Source: Bacteroidaceae bacterium
Lineage (GTDB): Bacteria > Bacteroidota > Bacteroidia > Bacteroidales > Bacteroidaceae
DNA: 15,060 nt
Assembly (NCBI GenBank): GCA_028707655.1
Contig: JAQWAN010000019.1
Span: forward strand, 1-15,060
Direction of reading: 5' to 3'
The position numbers and the translations under genes were made by a program. Below, in pieces: positions 1 to 7,140 of this stretch; position 1 is the stretch's first letter, and every line of letters begins with the position of its first letter. The notes beneath the pieces are model-generated. The model saw only the letters and a program-made list of their open reading frames with translations. It made no database searches and had not been told where the DNA came from.

Positions 1-542
1 CAGCTCTTTTACCCTTTATCTCTTCCCAAAAAATGACACCTATTGCACAACTGGAATATGCACCTGTGGTACAGGTGGCCGTAGGATTTAAGAATATTAA
101 GGGACATGAGCAACGTGCCTTTGGCGGATTAGTGCCCTCGCATGCTAAACGTAAGGTGTTGGGCATTTTATTTCCCTCCTCCTGCTTTGCAGAGAGAGCA
201 CCACAAAATGGAGCTTTATTCAGTTTCTTTATTGGTGGTACACGTTATCCAGCTATCTGTGAGGAGAGTGACAAGGCCATTGAAAAACTAGTGCGCAAGG
301 AGCTGCATAAGATGTTACAACTCCCCAAAGAGCTAGTACCCGATTTAATACAGATTTTCCGTCACGAAAAAGCTATTCCGCAATATCATGTTTCGAGCGG
401 CGCACGTTTTGAGGCGATACATGCCATTGAACAGGAATATACAGGGCTAATCCTTGGTGGAAATATGTGCGGAGGGATCGGTCTGCCCGACCGTATCAAG
501 CAGGGTTGTCAGATGGCAGAACGATTAAAAGAAACCAATTAA
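1..542 (+). CDS. hemG: Protoporphyrinogen oxidase, C-terminal part (5' end outside window)
   Basis: This is the flavoprotein of heme synthesis that oxidises protoporphyrinogen IX to protoporphyrin IX, in the FAD-dependent HemY/PPOX family. The reading frame is open from position 3, upstream of the first ATG at 33, so the gene enters from the left and that ATG is internal. About 179 C-terminal residues of a protein usually about 450 long are present. Family hallmarks are visible: a stretch reading YAPVVQVAVGF, the block FGGLVPS...VLGILFPSSCFAERAP, and the C-terminal FAD-binding motif GGNMCGGIGLPDRIKQG just before the end. The stop codon overlaps that of the convergent maf gene. The family call is firm; the substrate (protoporphyrinogen or coproporphyrinogen) cannot be settled from this fragment. 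Confidence 0.9.
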   Translation, partial: ALLPFISSQKMTPIAQLEYAPVVQVAVGFKNIKGHEQRAFGGLVPSHAKRKVLGILFPSSCFAERAPQNGALFSFFIGGTRYPAICEESDKAIEKLVRKELHKMLQLPKELVPDLIQIFRHEKAIPQYHVSSGARFEAIHAIEQEYTGLILGGNMCGGIGLPDRIKQGCQMAERLKETN

Positions 543-1129
543 TCGATTTCCTTTAATACTTGAAAGAGTTGTTGAACAGGGAGTCCCATTACATTAAAGT
601 AAGACCCCTCAATACGTTTTATACCCATATAACCAATCCACTCTTGAATGCCATATGCACCAGCTTTGTCGAATGGTCGGAAATTGTTTACATAATAATC
701 GATTACCTCATCGCTAAGAGCATCAAAATAGACAGTGGTAGTAGCCGAAAAGGTCTGCTGAAAAGTGGTTGTGGTAAGACTAACCCCTGTAATTACTTCA
801 TGTTTCTTGCCCGATAAGAAATGTAACATCTCTTTGGCCTCCACTATATCGGTTGGTTTGCCAAGAACAGTACCTTGACAAGAAACAATGGTATCGGCGG
901 TGATGATTAACTCATCTTTACGCATCTCTGAACTATAGGCTGCGGCTTTCTGACGAGAGAGGTGACAAGGGATCTCGGCTGCTGGCATAGAAGAGGGATA
1001 AGTCTCTTCAATATCTGGTAGCACTTTAATACTATAATCTATTCCTAAACCAGTTAGCAACTCGTGACGACGAGGAGAATTGGAGGCTAGAATAACAGTA
1101 TATTTATCTAAATTTGGAAGCATTTTCAT
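539..1129 (-). CDS. maf: Maf-family nucleotide pyrophosphatase (dTTP/UTP type)
   Basis: This cytoplasmic nucleoside triphosphate pyrophosphatase hydrolyses non-canonical or excess nucleotides to the monophosphate and PPi. The N-terminal phosphate-binding motif ASNSPRR is followed by a conserved ITADTIV block holding the putative catalytic Asp, then GKP, and near the end a GLPVQQL segment. The ADT form of the middle motif resembles YhdE/Bacillus Maf (dTTP/UTP) more than YceF (m7GTP), which is an inference. I chose the ATG at 1129 (196 residues). The frame stays open to an ATG at 1201, but that would add 24 non-family residues and overlap the upstream phosphatase gene; an ATG at 1123 is also possible. 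It is the last gene of a four-gene minus-strand operon, 41 bp after its neighbour. Confidence 0.9.
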   Translation of the reverse strand: MKMLPNLDKYTVILASNSPRRHELLTGLGIDYSIKVLPDIEETYPSSMPAAEIPCHLSRQKAAAYSSEMRKDELIITADTIVSCQGTVLGKPTDIVEAKEMLHFLSGKKHEVITGVSLTTTTFQQTFSATTTVYFDALSDEVIDYYVNNFRPFDKAGAYGIQEWIGYMGIKRIEGSYFNVMGLPVQQLFQVLKEID

Positions 1130-1170
1130 AATTGTTGTTTTTAAGTAAGTGAGAGATTTAACGATTTGTT

Positions 1171-1692
1171 TTACCAACCAAAGGCATGGAGAGAGAACCA
1201 TTTATCATGGGCCTTTAATACTTGTTCTATAACATCTCGTCCACAACCTTGTCCACCATTGCGAGGAGAGATATAAGTAGAAATAGATTTTATCTCTGGT
1301 GCTGCATCGGCAGGACAACAGGGTAAACCACATTGTTTCATTACTTCATAATCGGGAATATCATCGCCCATATAGAGCACTTCATCGGCGGTGACTCCGT
1401 AACGCGTTAAGAGCTCAGCAAATGGGTCGGTCTTGATAGAGGCACCCATATAGATATCCGTAATACCTAGAGCTTCGTAACGCTGACGAACGGCTTCTGA
1501 TTGTCCACCGGTGATAATAGCTACATGAAAGCCACGCTTCACGGCCAATTGTAGAGCGTAACCATCTTTTATATTTATCGTACGCATTGGATTACCCGAC
1601 TCTTGTAGGGCTACGGTTTCACAACTTAAAACGCCATCTATATCAAAGATGATGGCTTTTATCTTAGAAAGGTCATAATTGATTGCTCCCAT
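1171..1692 (-). CDS. kdsC: KdsC-type HAD phosphatase (Kdo-8-phosphate phosphatase)
   Basis: This small cap-less (C0) haloacid-dehalogenase phosphatase has 173 residues. It most likely removes the phosphate from 3-deoxy-D-manno-octulosonate 8-phosphate to give Kdo for lipopolysaccharide. HAD motif I is FDIDGVLS with the nucleophile and acid/base aspartates at D17 and D19. Motif II is ITGG near residue 60, the motif III lysine is about K87 (IKTDPF), and motif IV is MGDDIPD near 108-114. C0 members act as tetramers in which a neighbour's tail closes the active site, and the Gly-rich segment near 143-151 (SPRNGGQGCGRD) sits where that tail begins. The close relative KDN-9-phosphate phosphatase cannot be excluded by sequence. 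The gene lies 3 bp after the DUF2520 gene and upstream of maf, so it is probably cotranscribed with both. Confidence 0.83.
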   Translation of the reverse strand: MGAINYDLSKIKAIIFDIDGVLSCETVALQESGNPMRTINIKDGYALQLAVKRGFHVAIITGGQSEAVRQRYEALGITDIYMGASIKTDPFAELLTRYGVTADEVLYMGDDIPDYEVMKQCGLPCCPADAAPEIKSISTYISPRNGGQGCGRDVIEQVLKAHDKWFSLHAFGW

Positions 1693-1695
1693 ATT

Positions 1696-2499
1696 TTATT
1701 TTTTTTCTGTAGAGGTATGTGAGGTATGAATCTGTTGACTCATCTTTTCATAAATAGTTTGTAATAATGGCTCCTCTTGCAGTAAAGCAGATTGCATCTG
1801 TATCACATTCTCATCGTAACGAACAGCAGGGCCAGTCTGTGCTGCAAGCGGAGAGAGGGTATGTACCTTACGAGCCGTTTCATCTATCAAGGGTAACATC
1901 ACATCAAAAGGCAATTGATGCTTTTCCAAAAGATGCGCAGAGATAGCATACATCTGATTGGCAAAATTACAAGCAAAAACGGCGGATAGATGCAGGTATT
2001 TCCGTTGTAATGAATTGGCTAGATAGACTTTACTGGTGAGACGATGTGCAAGTTGTTGCAATAACAAGAGATGCGCTGCATCACTTGCCTCCAAAAACAG
2101 AGGAATCTCAGAAAAGTCGACTAGACGCTCTTTAGAGAAAGTCTGCATGGGATAAAACACCCCATAATGCGCCACTTTATCCTCCCATATGTCCATTGCT
2201 ATGCTACCTGCTGTGTGTACAAAAAAGCCGGTAGGATGAATAGCAGCAATCTCATCCAGGCGTGCTATTAAGGCGCTATCTTTTAAAGACACGATATATA
2301 AATCGGCTGTGCTATCAATTGCAGTTAATGTGGTAGTAGAGGCAGCCCCTACGCGTTGTGCTAAAGCTTCGGCCGATTCTGTGGTTCTGCTAAAGACTTG
2401 TGTAACAGAACAACCCGCAGCAACCAGTGCTGTTGCAAGGTTAGTAGCTAGATTGCCAGCACCAATAAATACAATTTTATTTAAGGTATCCATCGACAT
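1696..2499 (-). CDS. Rossmann-like/DUF2520 NAD(P)-binding oxidoreductase
   Basis: This predicted cytoplasmic dehydrogenase of 267 residues is related to the F420/ketopantoate reductase-like Rossmann group. The N-terminal dinucleotide-binding motif IGAGNLATNLA spans residues 12-22, and the acidic/basic segment VFSRT near 37-41 marks the end of the second strand. The C-terminal half carries the DUF2520 helical domain, with a YLHLSAVFACNFANQMYA stretch typical of the family. The substrate is unknown. The ATG at 2499 is chosen because the upstream nitroreductase stop overlaps it as TGATG, a form of translational coupling; an upstream GTG (2502) and a downstream ATG (2493) are alternatives. The gene is followed after 3 bp by the kdsC-type phosphatase, a tight pairing that hints at a shared pathway, which is inference only. 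Confidence 0.83.
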   Translation of the reverse strand: MSMDTLNKIVFIGAGNLATNLATALVAAGCSVTQVFSRTTESAEALAQRVGAASTTTLTAIDSTADLYIVSLKDSALIARLDEIAAIHPTGFFVHTAGSIAMDIWEDKVAHYGVFYPMQTFSKERLVDFSEIPLFLEASDAAHLLLLQQLAHRLTSKVYLANSLQRKYLHLSAVFACNFANQMYAISAHLLEKHQLPFDVMLPLIDETARKVHTLSPLAAQTGPAVRYDENVIQMQSALLQEEPLLQTIYEKMSQQIHTSHTSTEKK

Positions 2500-3038
2500 C
2501 ACTCCTGACCTCCAAATTTATTGAGATGAATTTTCTCCCATTTCAAACGTTCCAAATCAAAAGGAGCGGGCTCCACAGCCTTATGCCCAATTGCTATAAT
2601 AGAGACCGTTTGCAGTTGTAATGGAAGGTCTAATAGGTCGTGCAAATAATCGTCGGAAGGGGTGCCAGCACCCGTCATTCGTTCTCGTACTTGTATCCAG
2701 CAACTGCCAAGGTCTAAGTCGGCCGCTTGCAGCTGCAGATAGATAGACGCTACTGAAGCATCTTCTATCCAAACATCGCTCAACAAAGGATCGCCTAAAA
2801 CCACCACTGCTAAAGCTGCATCTGCCAAAAAAGAAGCTCCTTGCTCTTTAAGATGTGACATCTTTTGCAAAAGGGCTTTATCATCGACAAGAATAAATTG
2901 CCAACTGCTGCTACGTTTAGAGGTGGGAGCCATCAATGCTGCTTTGACCAAGGTAACCACCTCATCTTCTGATAATTCTTGCGCAGTAAACTTTCGGATA
3001 CTACGGCGATGCTGAATGAGATCACTAAAATCTTTCAT
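2499..3038 (-). CDS. Nitroreductase-family FMN oxidoreductase
   Basis: This 179-residue protein of the nitroreductase fold is normally a homodimer that binds FMN at the subunit interface and uses NAD(P)H. The N-terminal FMN-phosphate motif is QHRRSIRKF at residues 9-17. The second conserved block is APTSKRSSSWQFILV at 37-51, in which the usual Asn before Gln-Pro-Trp is replaced by serines. A later segment (LGSCWIQVR) and the C-terminal IIAIGHKAVEP are typical of the short Bacteroidota members. The physiological substrate cannot be read from sequence; quinone, flavin or nitro-compound reduction are all possible. It is the first gene of the minus-strand operon, and its stop overlaps the start of the DUF2520 gene. 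A TAnnTTTG promoter box lies 40 bp upstream. Confidence 0.88.
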   Translation of the reverse strand: MKDFSDLIQHRRSIRKFTAQELSEDEVVTLVKAALMAPTSKRSSSWQFILVDDKALLQKMSHLKEQGASFLADAALAVVVLGDPLLSDVWIEDASVASIYLQLQAADLDLGSCWIQVRERMTGAGTPSDDYLHDLLDLPLQLQTVSIIAIGHKAVEPAPFDLERLKWEKIHLNKFGGQE

Positions 3039-3071
3039 ACGGAATAGGTCTTTGATTAGGATTAATGCATA

Positions 3072-3083
3072 ATTTGTACAAAT
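3072..3083. repeat. Perfect 12-bp palindrome in the divergent promoter region
   Basis: ATTTGTACAAAT reads identically on both strands. It lies in the 96-bp gap between two divergent genes and overlaps the minus-strand -7 box, a position suited to an operator. A short AT-rich palindrome could arise by chance. Confidence 0.4.
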
Positions 3084-3086
3084 ATA
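3079..3086 (-). promoter_or_regulatory. Predicted -7 box of the nitroreductase operon
   Basis: Read on the minus strand the sequence is TATATTTG, an exact match to the Bacteroides -7 consensus TAnnTTTG. It would start transcription near 3075, giving a leader of about 37 nt before the ATG at 3038. No good -33 TTG is seen at the expected 19-21 bp spacing, so the call rests on the -7 box and its position. It overlaps a 12-bp palindrome. Confidence 0.45.
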
Positions 3087-3098
3087 CGACTTGAATCA

Positions 3099-3128
3099 TT
3101 GAAAATTTGAAAAAAAAGAATAAATTTG
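3099..3128 (+). promoter_or_regulatory. Predicted Bacteroides-type promoter of the FemAB-like gene
   Basis: A -33 TTG (3099-3101) is followed after 19 bp by TAAATTTG (3121-3128), an exact TAnnTTTG -7 box. Transcription would start at about 3132-3135. The only plausible ATG begins at 3135, so the mRNA would have almost no leader. Confidence 0.6.
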
Positions 3129-3134
3129 CTCATT

Positions 3135-4115
3135 ATGCATCCGTTGCGATTAGTTTCATATACCTCGGGGGCGAATCTGCCCATTTTACCTGGGAAGAAT
3201 ACCTTTCACTCCTCAGAGTTGTTTCGACTATACGAAGCAACAGAGGGATACGCACCTCTTCTATTAGTGGCCTACCGTAAAAATAAGCCTGTAGCTAAGA
3301 TGTTGGCTACACGGATATCCTCTACCTACCTCTTTGGTTATCCACTCTATCATCGATTAGAGATATACGACACTGGAGAATATTTTGAGGAAGAACAGCG
3401 AGAAGCTACCTTCCAAGAGATGTTGACCTATCTCACACAAGAGCTAAACACTACTTCTAATGTTATTGAGTTCAGAAACTTATCCAATGGCTTATGGGGT
3501 TATGGCTCATTTAGAAAGAACCATTACTTCCCTATCGATTGGCTACGTATCCGAAATTCTGTACATAGTCCCAAATGGCAGGATAGAATAAGCAATGCAC
3601 GCAAACGACAAATACAAAAAGGCTTACGAAAGGGAGCAACCATCGAAGAGGCTAAAAATTTAGAGGAGATTTTAGCTTTTTACAAGATGCTGAAGCATAA
3701 CTATTCCGCTAAATGGATGAAGTATTTTCCTAATATATCTTTCTTTATGGCTTACTATCAAATGGAAGAGGTGAAACCACTTTTCCGAACTTTCTTAGTG
3801 AAATACAAAGGGAAAATTATTGGAGGATCAGTCTGTGTTTATAGTGATAATGAGATGGCTGTTCTGTTTTCTAGTGGACTAAGCAAGCGCTATTATACGG
3901 TTTACCCTGGCGTATTAGCCGTCTGGGGCATTTTAAAACAAGCTAAAGAGGAGCATATTAGTCACGTAGAATTTATGAATGTTGGACTCCCTTTTAGGAA
4001 AAATCCCTACCGTAATTTTATCTTCCAATTTGGTGGAAAACAGACAAGTACACGTAGATGGTTTCGTTTTAGATGGAAATTTTTTAATAAATTAGCAGAA
4101 AAAATATACGTATAA
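3135..4115 (+). CDS. FemAB/GNAT-like (Acetyltransf_6-type) protein
   Basis: This 326-residue protein of the GNAT fold resembles the FemAB-like and BioF2-like acyltransferases. The central region has a basic helix (SNARKRQIQKGLRKG) followed by IEEAKNLEEILAFYKMLKHNY, typical of this group where the N-terminal lobe meets the acyl-CoA or aminoacyl-tRNA-binding lobe. The C-terminal lobe carries GKIIGGSVCVYSDNEMAVLFSSGLSKRY and ends in a basic, aromatic tail. There is no signal peptide or membrane helix, so it should act in the cytoplasm. The substrate is unknown: FemAB proteins add amino acids to peptidoglycan precursors, but relatives modify glycolipids, exopolysaccharides or small molecules. The ATG at 3135 is chosen; an in-frame TTG at 3126 lies inside the promoter box. 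The TonB receptor follows after 47 bp, but with its own promoter. Confidence 0.72.
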   Translation: MHPLRLVSYTSGANLPILPGKNTFHSSELFRLYEATEGYAPLLLVAYRKNKPVAKMLATRISSTYLFGYPLYHRLEIYDTGEYFEEEQREATFQEMLTYLTQELNTTSNVIEFRNLSNGLWGYGSFRKNHYFPIDWLRIRNSVHSPKWQDRISNARKRQIQKGLRKGATIEEAKNLEEILAFYKMLKHNYSAKWMKYFPNISFFMAYYQMEEVKPLFRTFLVKYKGKIIGGSVCVYSDNEMAVLFSSGLSKRYYTVYPGVLAVWGILKQAKEEHISHVEFMNVGLPFRKNPYRNFIFQFGGKQTSTRRWFRFRWKFFNKLAEKIYV

Positions 4116-4128
4116 CCCACTTTTTACG

Positions 4129-4159
4129 TTGTCTTATTCTATAACACCAAGTAGATTTG
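4129..4159 (+). promoter_or_regulatory. Predicted Bacteroides-type promoter of the TonB-dependent receptor gene
   Basis: A -33 TTG (4129-4131) is followed after 20 bp by TAGATTTG (4152-4159), an exact TAnnTTTG box. The predicted start of transcription (about 4163-4166) coincides with the ATG at 4163 and lies just before a second ATG at 4169. The receptor mRNA would therefore be leaderless or nearly so. Confidence 0.6.
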
Positions 4160-4162
4160 CAT

Positions 4163-6583
4163 ATGAAAATGAAACGATGTGCTGGAGCACTTCTCGTATA
4201 TATAGTTATGGCCACACAATTGTGCGCACAAACAAAGACTAAAATTGTAGGACTTGTTAGTGATGAAAAGGGTGCACCAATGGAGATAGCCAATGTGCAT
4301 ATCGCTGGTACGCTGATTGGTACAGTAACCAATCTACGTGGTCGTTACTCACTTACCATTCCAAGTAAAGATAGTGTGATGGTGGTCTACTCGATGTTAG
4401 GTTATCAAACACGCAAAAAGTTACTGCGCAATCCCAAAGGTGTTGTGGTTTTAAATGTTACGCTCCCCGACCTAGATTATCAACTAGAGGGAGTTACCAT
4501 AACTGAACGCAAGCGACAGACTGGGTCTACCTCACAACTACATTTAAAAAATGCACGACTAATGCCAGATGCTTCTGGTGGTAGTGTTGAATCGTTTATT
4601 GCCACACAGGCTGGCGTGAGCTCTACCAACGAGTTGAGTTCACAATATAACGTTAGAGGAGGTAGCTTTGACGAAAATAGTGTCTATATTAATGGCATTG
4701 AGATTTACCGACCACTGCTTATCCGGTCGGGACAGCAGGAGGGATTAAGCATAATCAACCCGGATATGGTGGGTAAAATTGGCTTTTCAGCAGGTGGATA
4801 CGAAGCTAAATATGGAGACAAAATGTCGTCAGTATTAGATATCACCTATAAAAAGCCAGAACTCATGGAGGCTTCTGTGGCAGGGAGTCTACTAGGAGGA
4901 AGTGCTTACATAGGTCTCTCTCGCAAACATTTCTCTATCAGCAGTGGCTTGCGTTATAAAACAAGCCGCTATCTGCTAGGTAGCCTAGACACAAAAGGTG
5001 AATATAGTCCACAATTTTTAGATTATCAGACCTATGTCAGTTGGACACCATCACAACGATGGGAGGTTAATGCAATGGGCTACCTCTCGCAAAACAACTA
5101 CGATTTTGTGCCTGCAGATAGAACCACACAGTTTGGTACACTAGAGAATCTAAAAGAATATAAGGTCTATTTTGACGGGAAAGAAAAGGACCTATTTCAG
5201 ACCTATTTTGGTGCTTTAAGTCTTACACGTCATTTTGGGAAAGCACATCAAATAACCCTTCAATCCTCTGTCTTTAAGACGAATGAGGAGGAGACCTATG
5301 ATATAACGGGGGAATATTGGTTAAATTCGTTGGATGAAACAAGTAGCGATGACGCAACCACCACACAAAACCAAACAGAGGGAGTAGGTACCTACATGGA
5401 GCATGCACGCAACTATCTACACGCAACGGTGATGAGTTTCTCGGTAAAGGGTAACCATAAATTGGGGGCACATCAAGTGGACTGGGGCGTAAAACTAAAA
5501 AAAGAAAAGATCAAGGACCAACTCAGAGAGTGGGAAATGAGAGACTCAGCGGGCTATTCACTACCCTACCAATCGGATGGTATTAAACTTATCTATAATC
5601 TTGCATCTAAGAATGAGATAAAGAGTAACCGCTACTCCTTTTATACGCAAGACACCTATCGTTTTTCCTCTAAATGGGGATATGTAACGGTCAATGCCGG
5701 TATCAGAGCAAGCTATTGGGACTGGAATAAAGAACTGATTGTTAGTCCGCGGGCATCCATCTCTTTAATTCCAAAGGCCAATGAAAACTTCACCCTCCGA
5801 CTAGCTGCTGGTGTATACTATCAAGCACCTTTCTACAAAGAATTTAGAGATACGGTAACAGTGAATAGAAACACAACCGTTACACTCAACAAACAAATCA
5901 AATCACAGCGCTCCATTCATTTTGTGGCAGCTGGCGACTATAAGTTCAAGGCGATGAACAGACCCTTTAAGCTAACAGCTGAACTTTATTATAAAGCCTT
6001 GAGCAATTTAGTGCCCTACAATGTAGACAATGTACGCATCCGCTACTACGGACAAAATTTGTCTAGTGGATACGCTGCAGGTATCGACCTAAAGCTCTTT
6101 GGCGAGTTTGTTCCTAAAACCGATTCATGGATTAGTTTTTCATTGATGAAAACAGAGGAGAAATTAAACAACCAATGGTTACCACGACCAACAGATCAAC
6201 GTTTTAATTGTTCTCTCTTCTTTAGCGATTATTTTGCACACAACGACCGTTGGAAAATGAGTCTAAAAGCAAGTGTGGCGGGAGGATTACCTTTTGGTCC
6301 TCCACATACAGGACGAGAAGAGAGTGTCTATCGTACCCCTACCTATAAACGCGTAGACATCGGTATGTCTTACCGACTGGTTAATAATGAAGACAAACAC
6401 ATACAACTGGGCTTTTCTAAATATGTAAAAAATATTTGGTTGGGTATGGATGTATTTAATATCCTTTCCATTAACAATGTAAATTCTTATTACTGGATAA
6501 CTGATATTAGAAACCAACAATCTGCTGTACCTAATTATCTTACGGGCAGACAGCTTAATTTCCGTTTTCTAATAGAATTTTGA
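4163..6583 (+). CDS. TonB-dependent outer membrane receptor with CarboxypepD_reg-like domain
   Basis: This is an outer-membrane beta-barrel transporter of 806 residues, powered by TonB. A signal peptide runs to about residue 22, with a likely cut after LCA. A carboxypeptidase-regulatory-like beta-sandwich occupies about 26-100 (VSDEKGAPMEIANVHIAGT...GRYSL), the plug about 135-230 (YNVRGGSFDENSVYINGIEIYRP, then AGGYEAKYGDKMSS), and the rest is barrel with many alternating aromatic strands, ending in an aromatic FLIEF. It is shorter than SusC proteins (about 1,000 residues) and has no SusD neighbour, so a glycan-import role is not supported; the ligand is unknown. ATG 4163 is chosen, with 4169 equally possible; an in-frame TTG at 4157 lies in the promoter box. 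No T-rich terminator hairpin follows it. Confidence 0.87.
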   Translation: MKMKRCAGALLVYIVMATQLCAQTKTKIVGLVSDEKGAPMEIANVHIAGTLIGTVTNLRGRYSLTIPSKDSVMVVYSMLGYQTRKKLLRNPKGVVVLNVTLPDLDYQLEGVTITERKRQTGSTSQLHLKNARLMPDASGGSVESFIATQAGVSSTNELSSQYNVRGGSFDENSVYINGIEIYRPLLIRSGQQEGLSIINPDMVGKIGFSAGGYEAKYGDKMSSVLDITYKKPELMEASVAGSLLGGSAYIGLSRKHFSISSGLRYKTSRYLLGSLDTKGEYSPQFLDYQTYVSWTPSQRWEVNAMGYLSQNNYDFVPADRTTQFGTLENLKEYKVYFDGKEKDLFQTYFGALSLTRHFGKAHQITLQSSVFKTNEEETYDITGEYWLNSLDETSSDDATTTQNQTEGVGTYMEHARNYLHATVMSFSVKGNHKLGAHQVDWGVKLKKEKIKDQLREWEMRDSAGYSLPYQSDGIKLIYNLASKNEIKSNRYSFYTQDTYRFSSKWGYVTVNAGIRASYWDWNKELIVSPRASISLIPKANENFTLRLAAGVYYQAPFYKEFRDTVTVNRNTTVTLNKQIKSQRSIHFVAAGDYKFKAMNRPFKLTAELYYKALSNLVPYNVDNVRIRYYGQNLSSGYAAGIDLKLFGEFVPKTDSWISFSLMKTEEKLNNQWLPRPTDQRFNCSLFFSDYFAHNDRWKMSLKASVAGGLPFGPPHTGREESVYRTPTYKRVDIGMSYRLVNNEDKHIQLGFSKYVKNIWLGMDVFNILSINNVNSYYWITDIRNQQSAVPNYLTGRQLNFRFLIEF

Positions 6584-6654
6584 CTTGTTTAACGATTCAG
6601 CAAAATTCCACAAAATTAAATAGTGAAATATTTCTTTATTCTACTTAAAATGTT

Positions 6655-6662
6655 TTTCTTTG
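6655..6662 (+). promoter_or_regulatory. Possible -7 box of the propionate operon
   Basis: TTTCTTTG followed by C matches TAnnTTTG at seven of eight positions, and the CTTTGC ending is common in Bacteroides promoters. It would place the start of transcription near 6666, giving a leader of about 42 nt before the epimerase ATG. No convincing -33 TTG is seen. This is the only candidate in the 124-bp gap before the operon; the rest of the gap is AT-rich with no hairpin-plus-T-run. Confidence 0.4.
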
Positions 6663-6707
6663 CGAGAGTATATTCTATTGTTTTTATATAAAAAATCTGA
6701 TATAATC

Positions 6708-7112
6708 ATGAAAATCTCGCATATCGAGCACTTAGGTATTGCCGTAAAAAGCATTGAAGAGGCACTGCCTTATTTTGAAAACGTGTTAGGTCTAAAATGT
6801 TATAACATCGAAGTTGTAGAGGACCAAAAAGTAAAAACTGCTTTCCTTAAAGTAGGAGAAGTAAAACTAGAACTTTTGGAACCTACGAGTCCAGAAAGTG
6901 CTATCGCTAAATTTATTGATAAAAAGGGAGTAGGTCTTCACCACTTGGCTTTTGCAGTAGAAGATGGTGTAGCTAATGCACTAGCAGAAATGGAGAGTAA
7001 AGAGATTCGTTTAATCGACAAGACATCTAGAAAAGGTGCTGAAGGATTAAGAATTGCTTTCTTACATCCAAAATCTACAGCTGGTATTTTAACGGAACTC
7101 TGCGAAGGATAA
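6708..7112 (+). CDS. mce: Methylmalonyl-CoA epimerase
   Basis: This enzyme of 134 residues interconverts the (R) and (S) forms of methylmalonyl-CoA, linking methylmalonyl-CoA mutase to the decarboxylase encoded next to it. It is a VOC-fold (glyoxalase/bleomycin-resistance) protein with two beta-alpha-beta-beta-beta modules. The N-terminal HIEHLGIAV supplies a metal-ligand His (H8), KLELLEP a middle acidic ligand (about E55), GVGLHHLAFAV the second His (78-79), and ILTELCE the C-terminal Glu (about E130). The length is normal for the family. The ATG at 6708 is chosen because it begins the family's usual N-terminus; an in-frame TTG at 6660 lies within the likely promoter box. The mmdA gene follows after 28 bp, in the order seen in other propionate-forming Bacteroidales. 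Confidence 0.92.
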   Translation: MKISHIEHLGIAVKSIEEALPYFENVLGLKCYNIEVVEDQKVKTAFLKVGEVKLELLEPTSPESAIAKFIDKKGVGLHHLAFAVEDGVANALAEMESKEIRLIDKTSRKGAEGLRIAFLHPKSTAGILTELCEG

Positions 7113-7140
7113 CACTAAAAAATATAAATATAATAACTAT

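Noticed and set aside
1130..1201. Upstream extension of the Maf protein by 24 residues
   Set aside because: The extension overlaps the kdsC-type gene and lacks family similarity; the conserved Maf N-terminus starts just after 1129.
4105..4114. Palindrome TATACGTATA at the end of the FemAB-like gene
   Set aside because: It is short, AT-rich and mostly inside coding sequence including the last codons; likely chance.
4163..6583. Reading the TonB receptor as a SusC glycan importer
   Set aside because: It is about 200 residues too short, has no SusD partner, and its plug region is of the general receptor type.
6625..6634. Palindrome GAAATATTTC upstream of the epimerase gene
   Set aside because: Ten AT-rich bases in a very AT-rich gap; no second copy and no clear relation to the promoter box.
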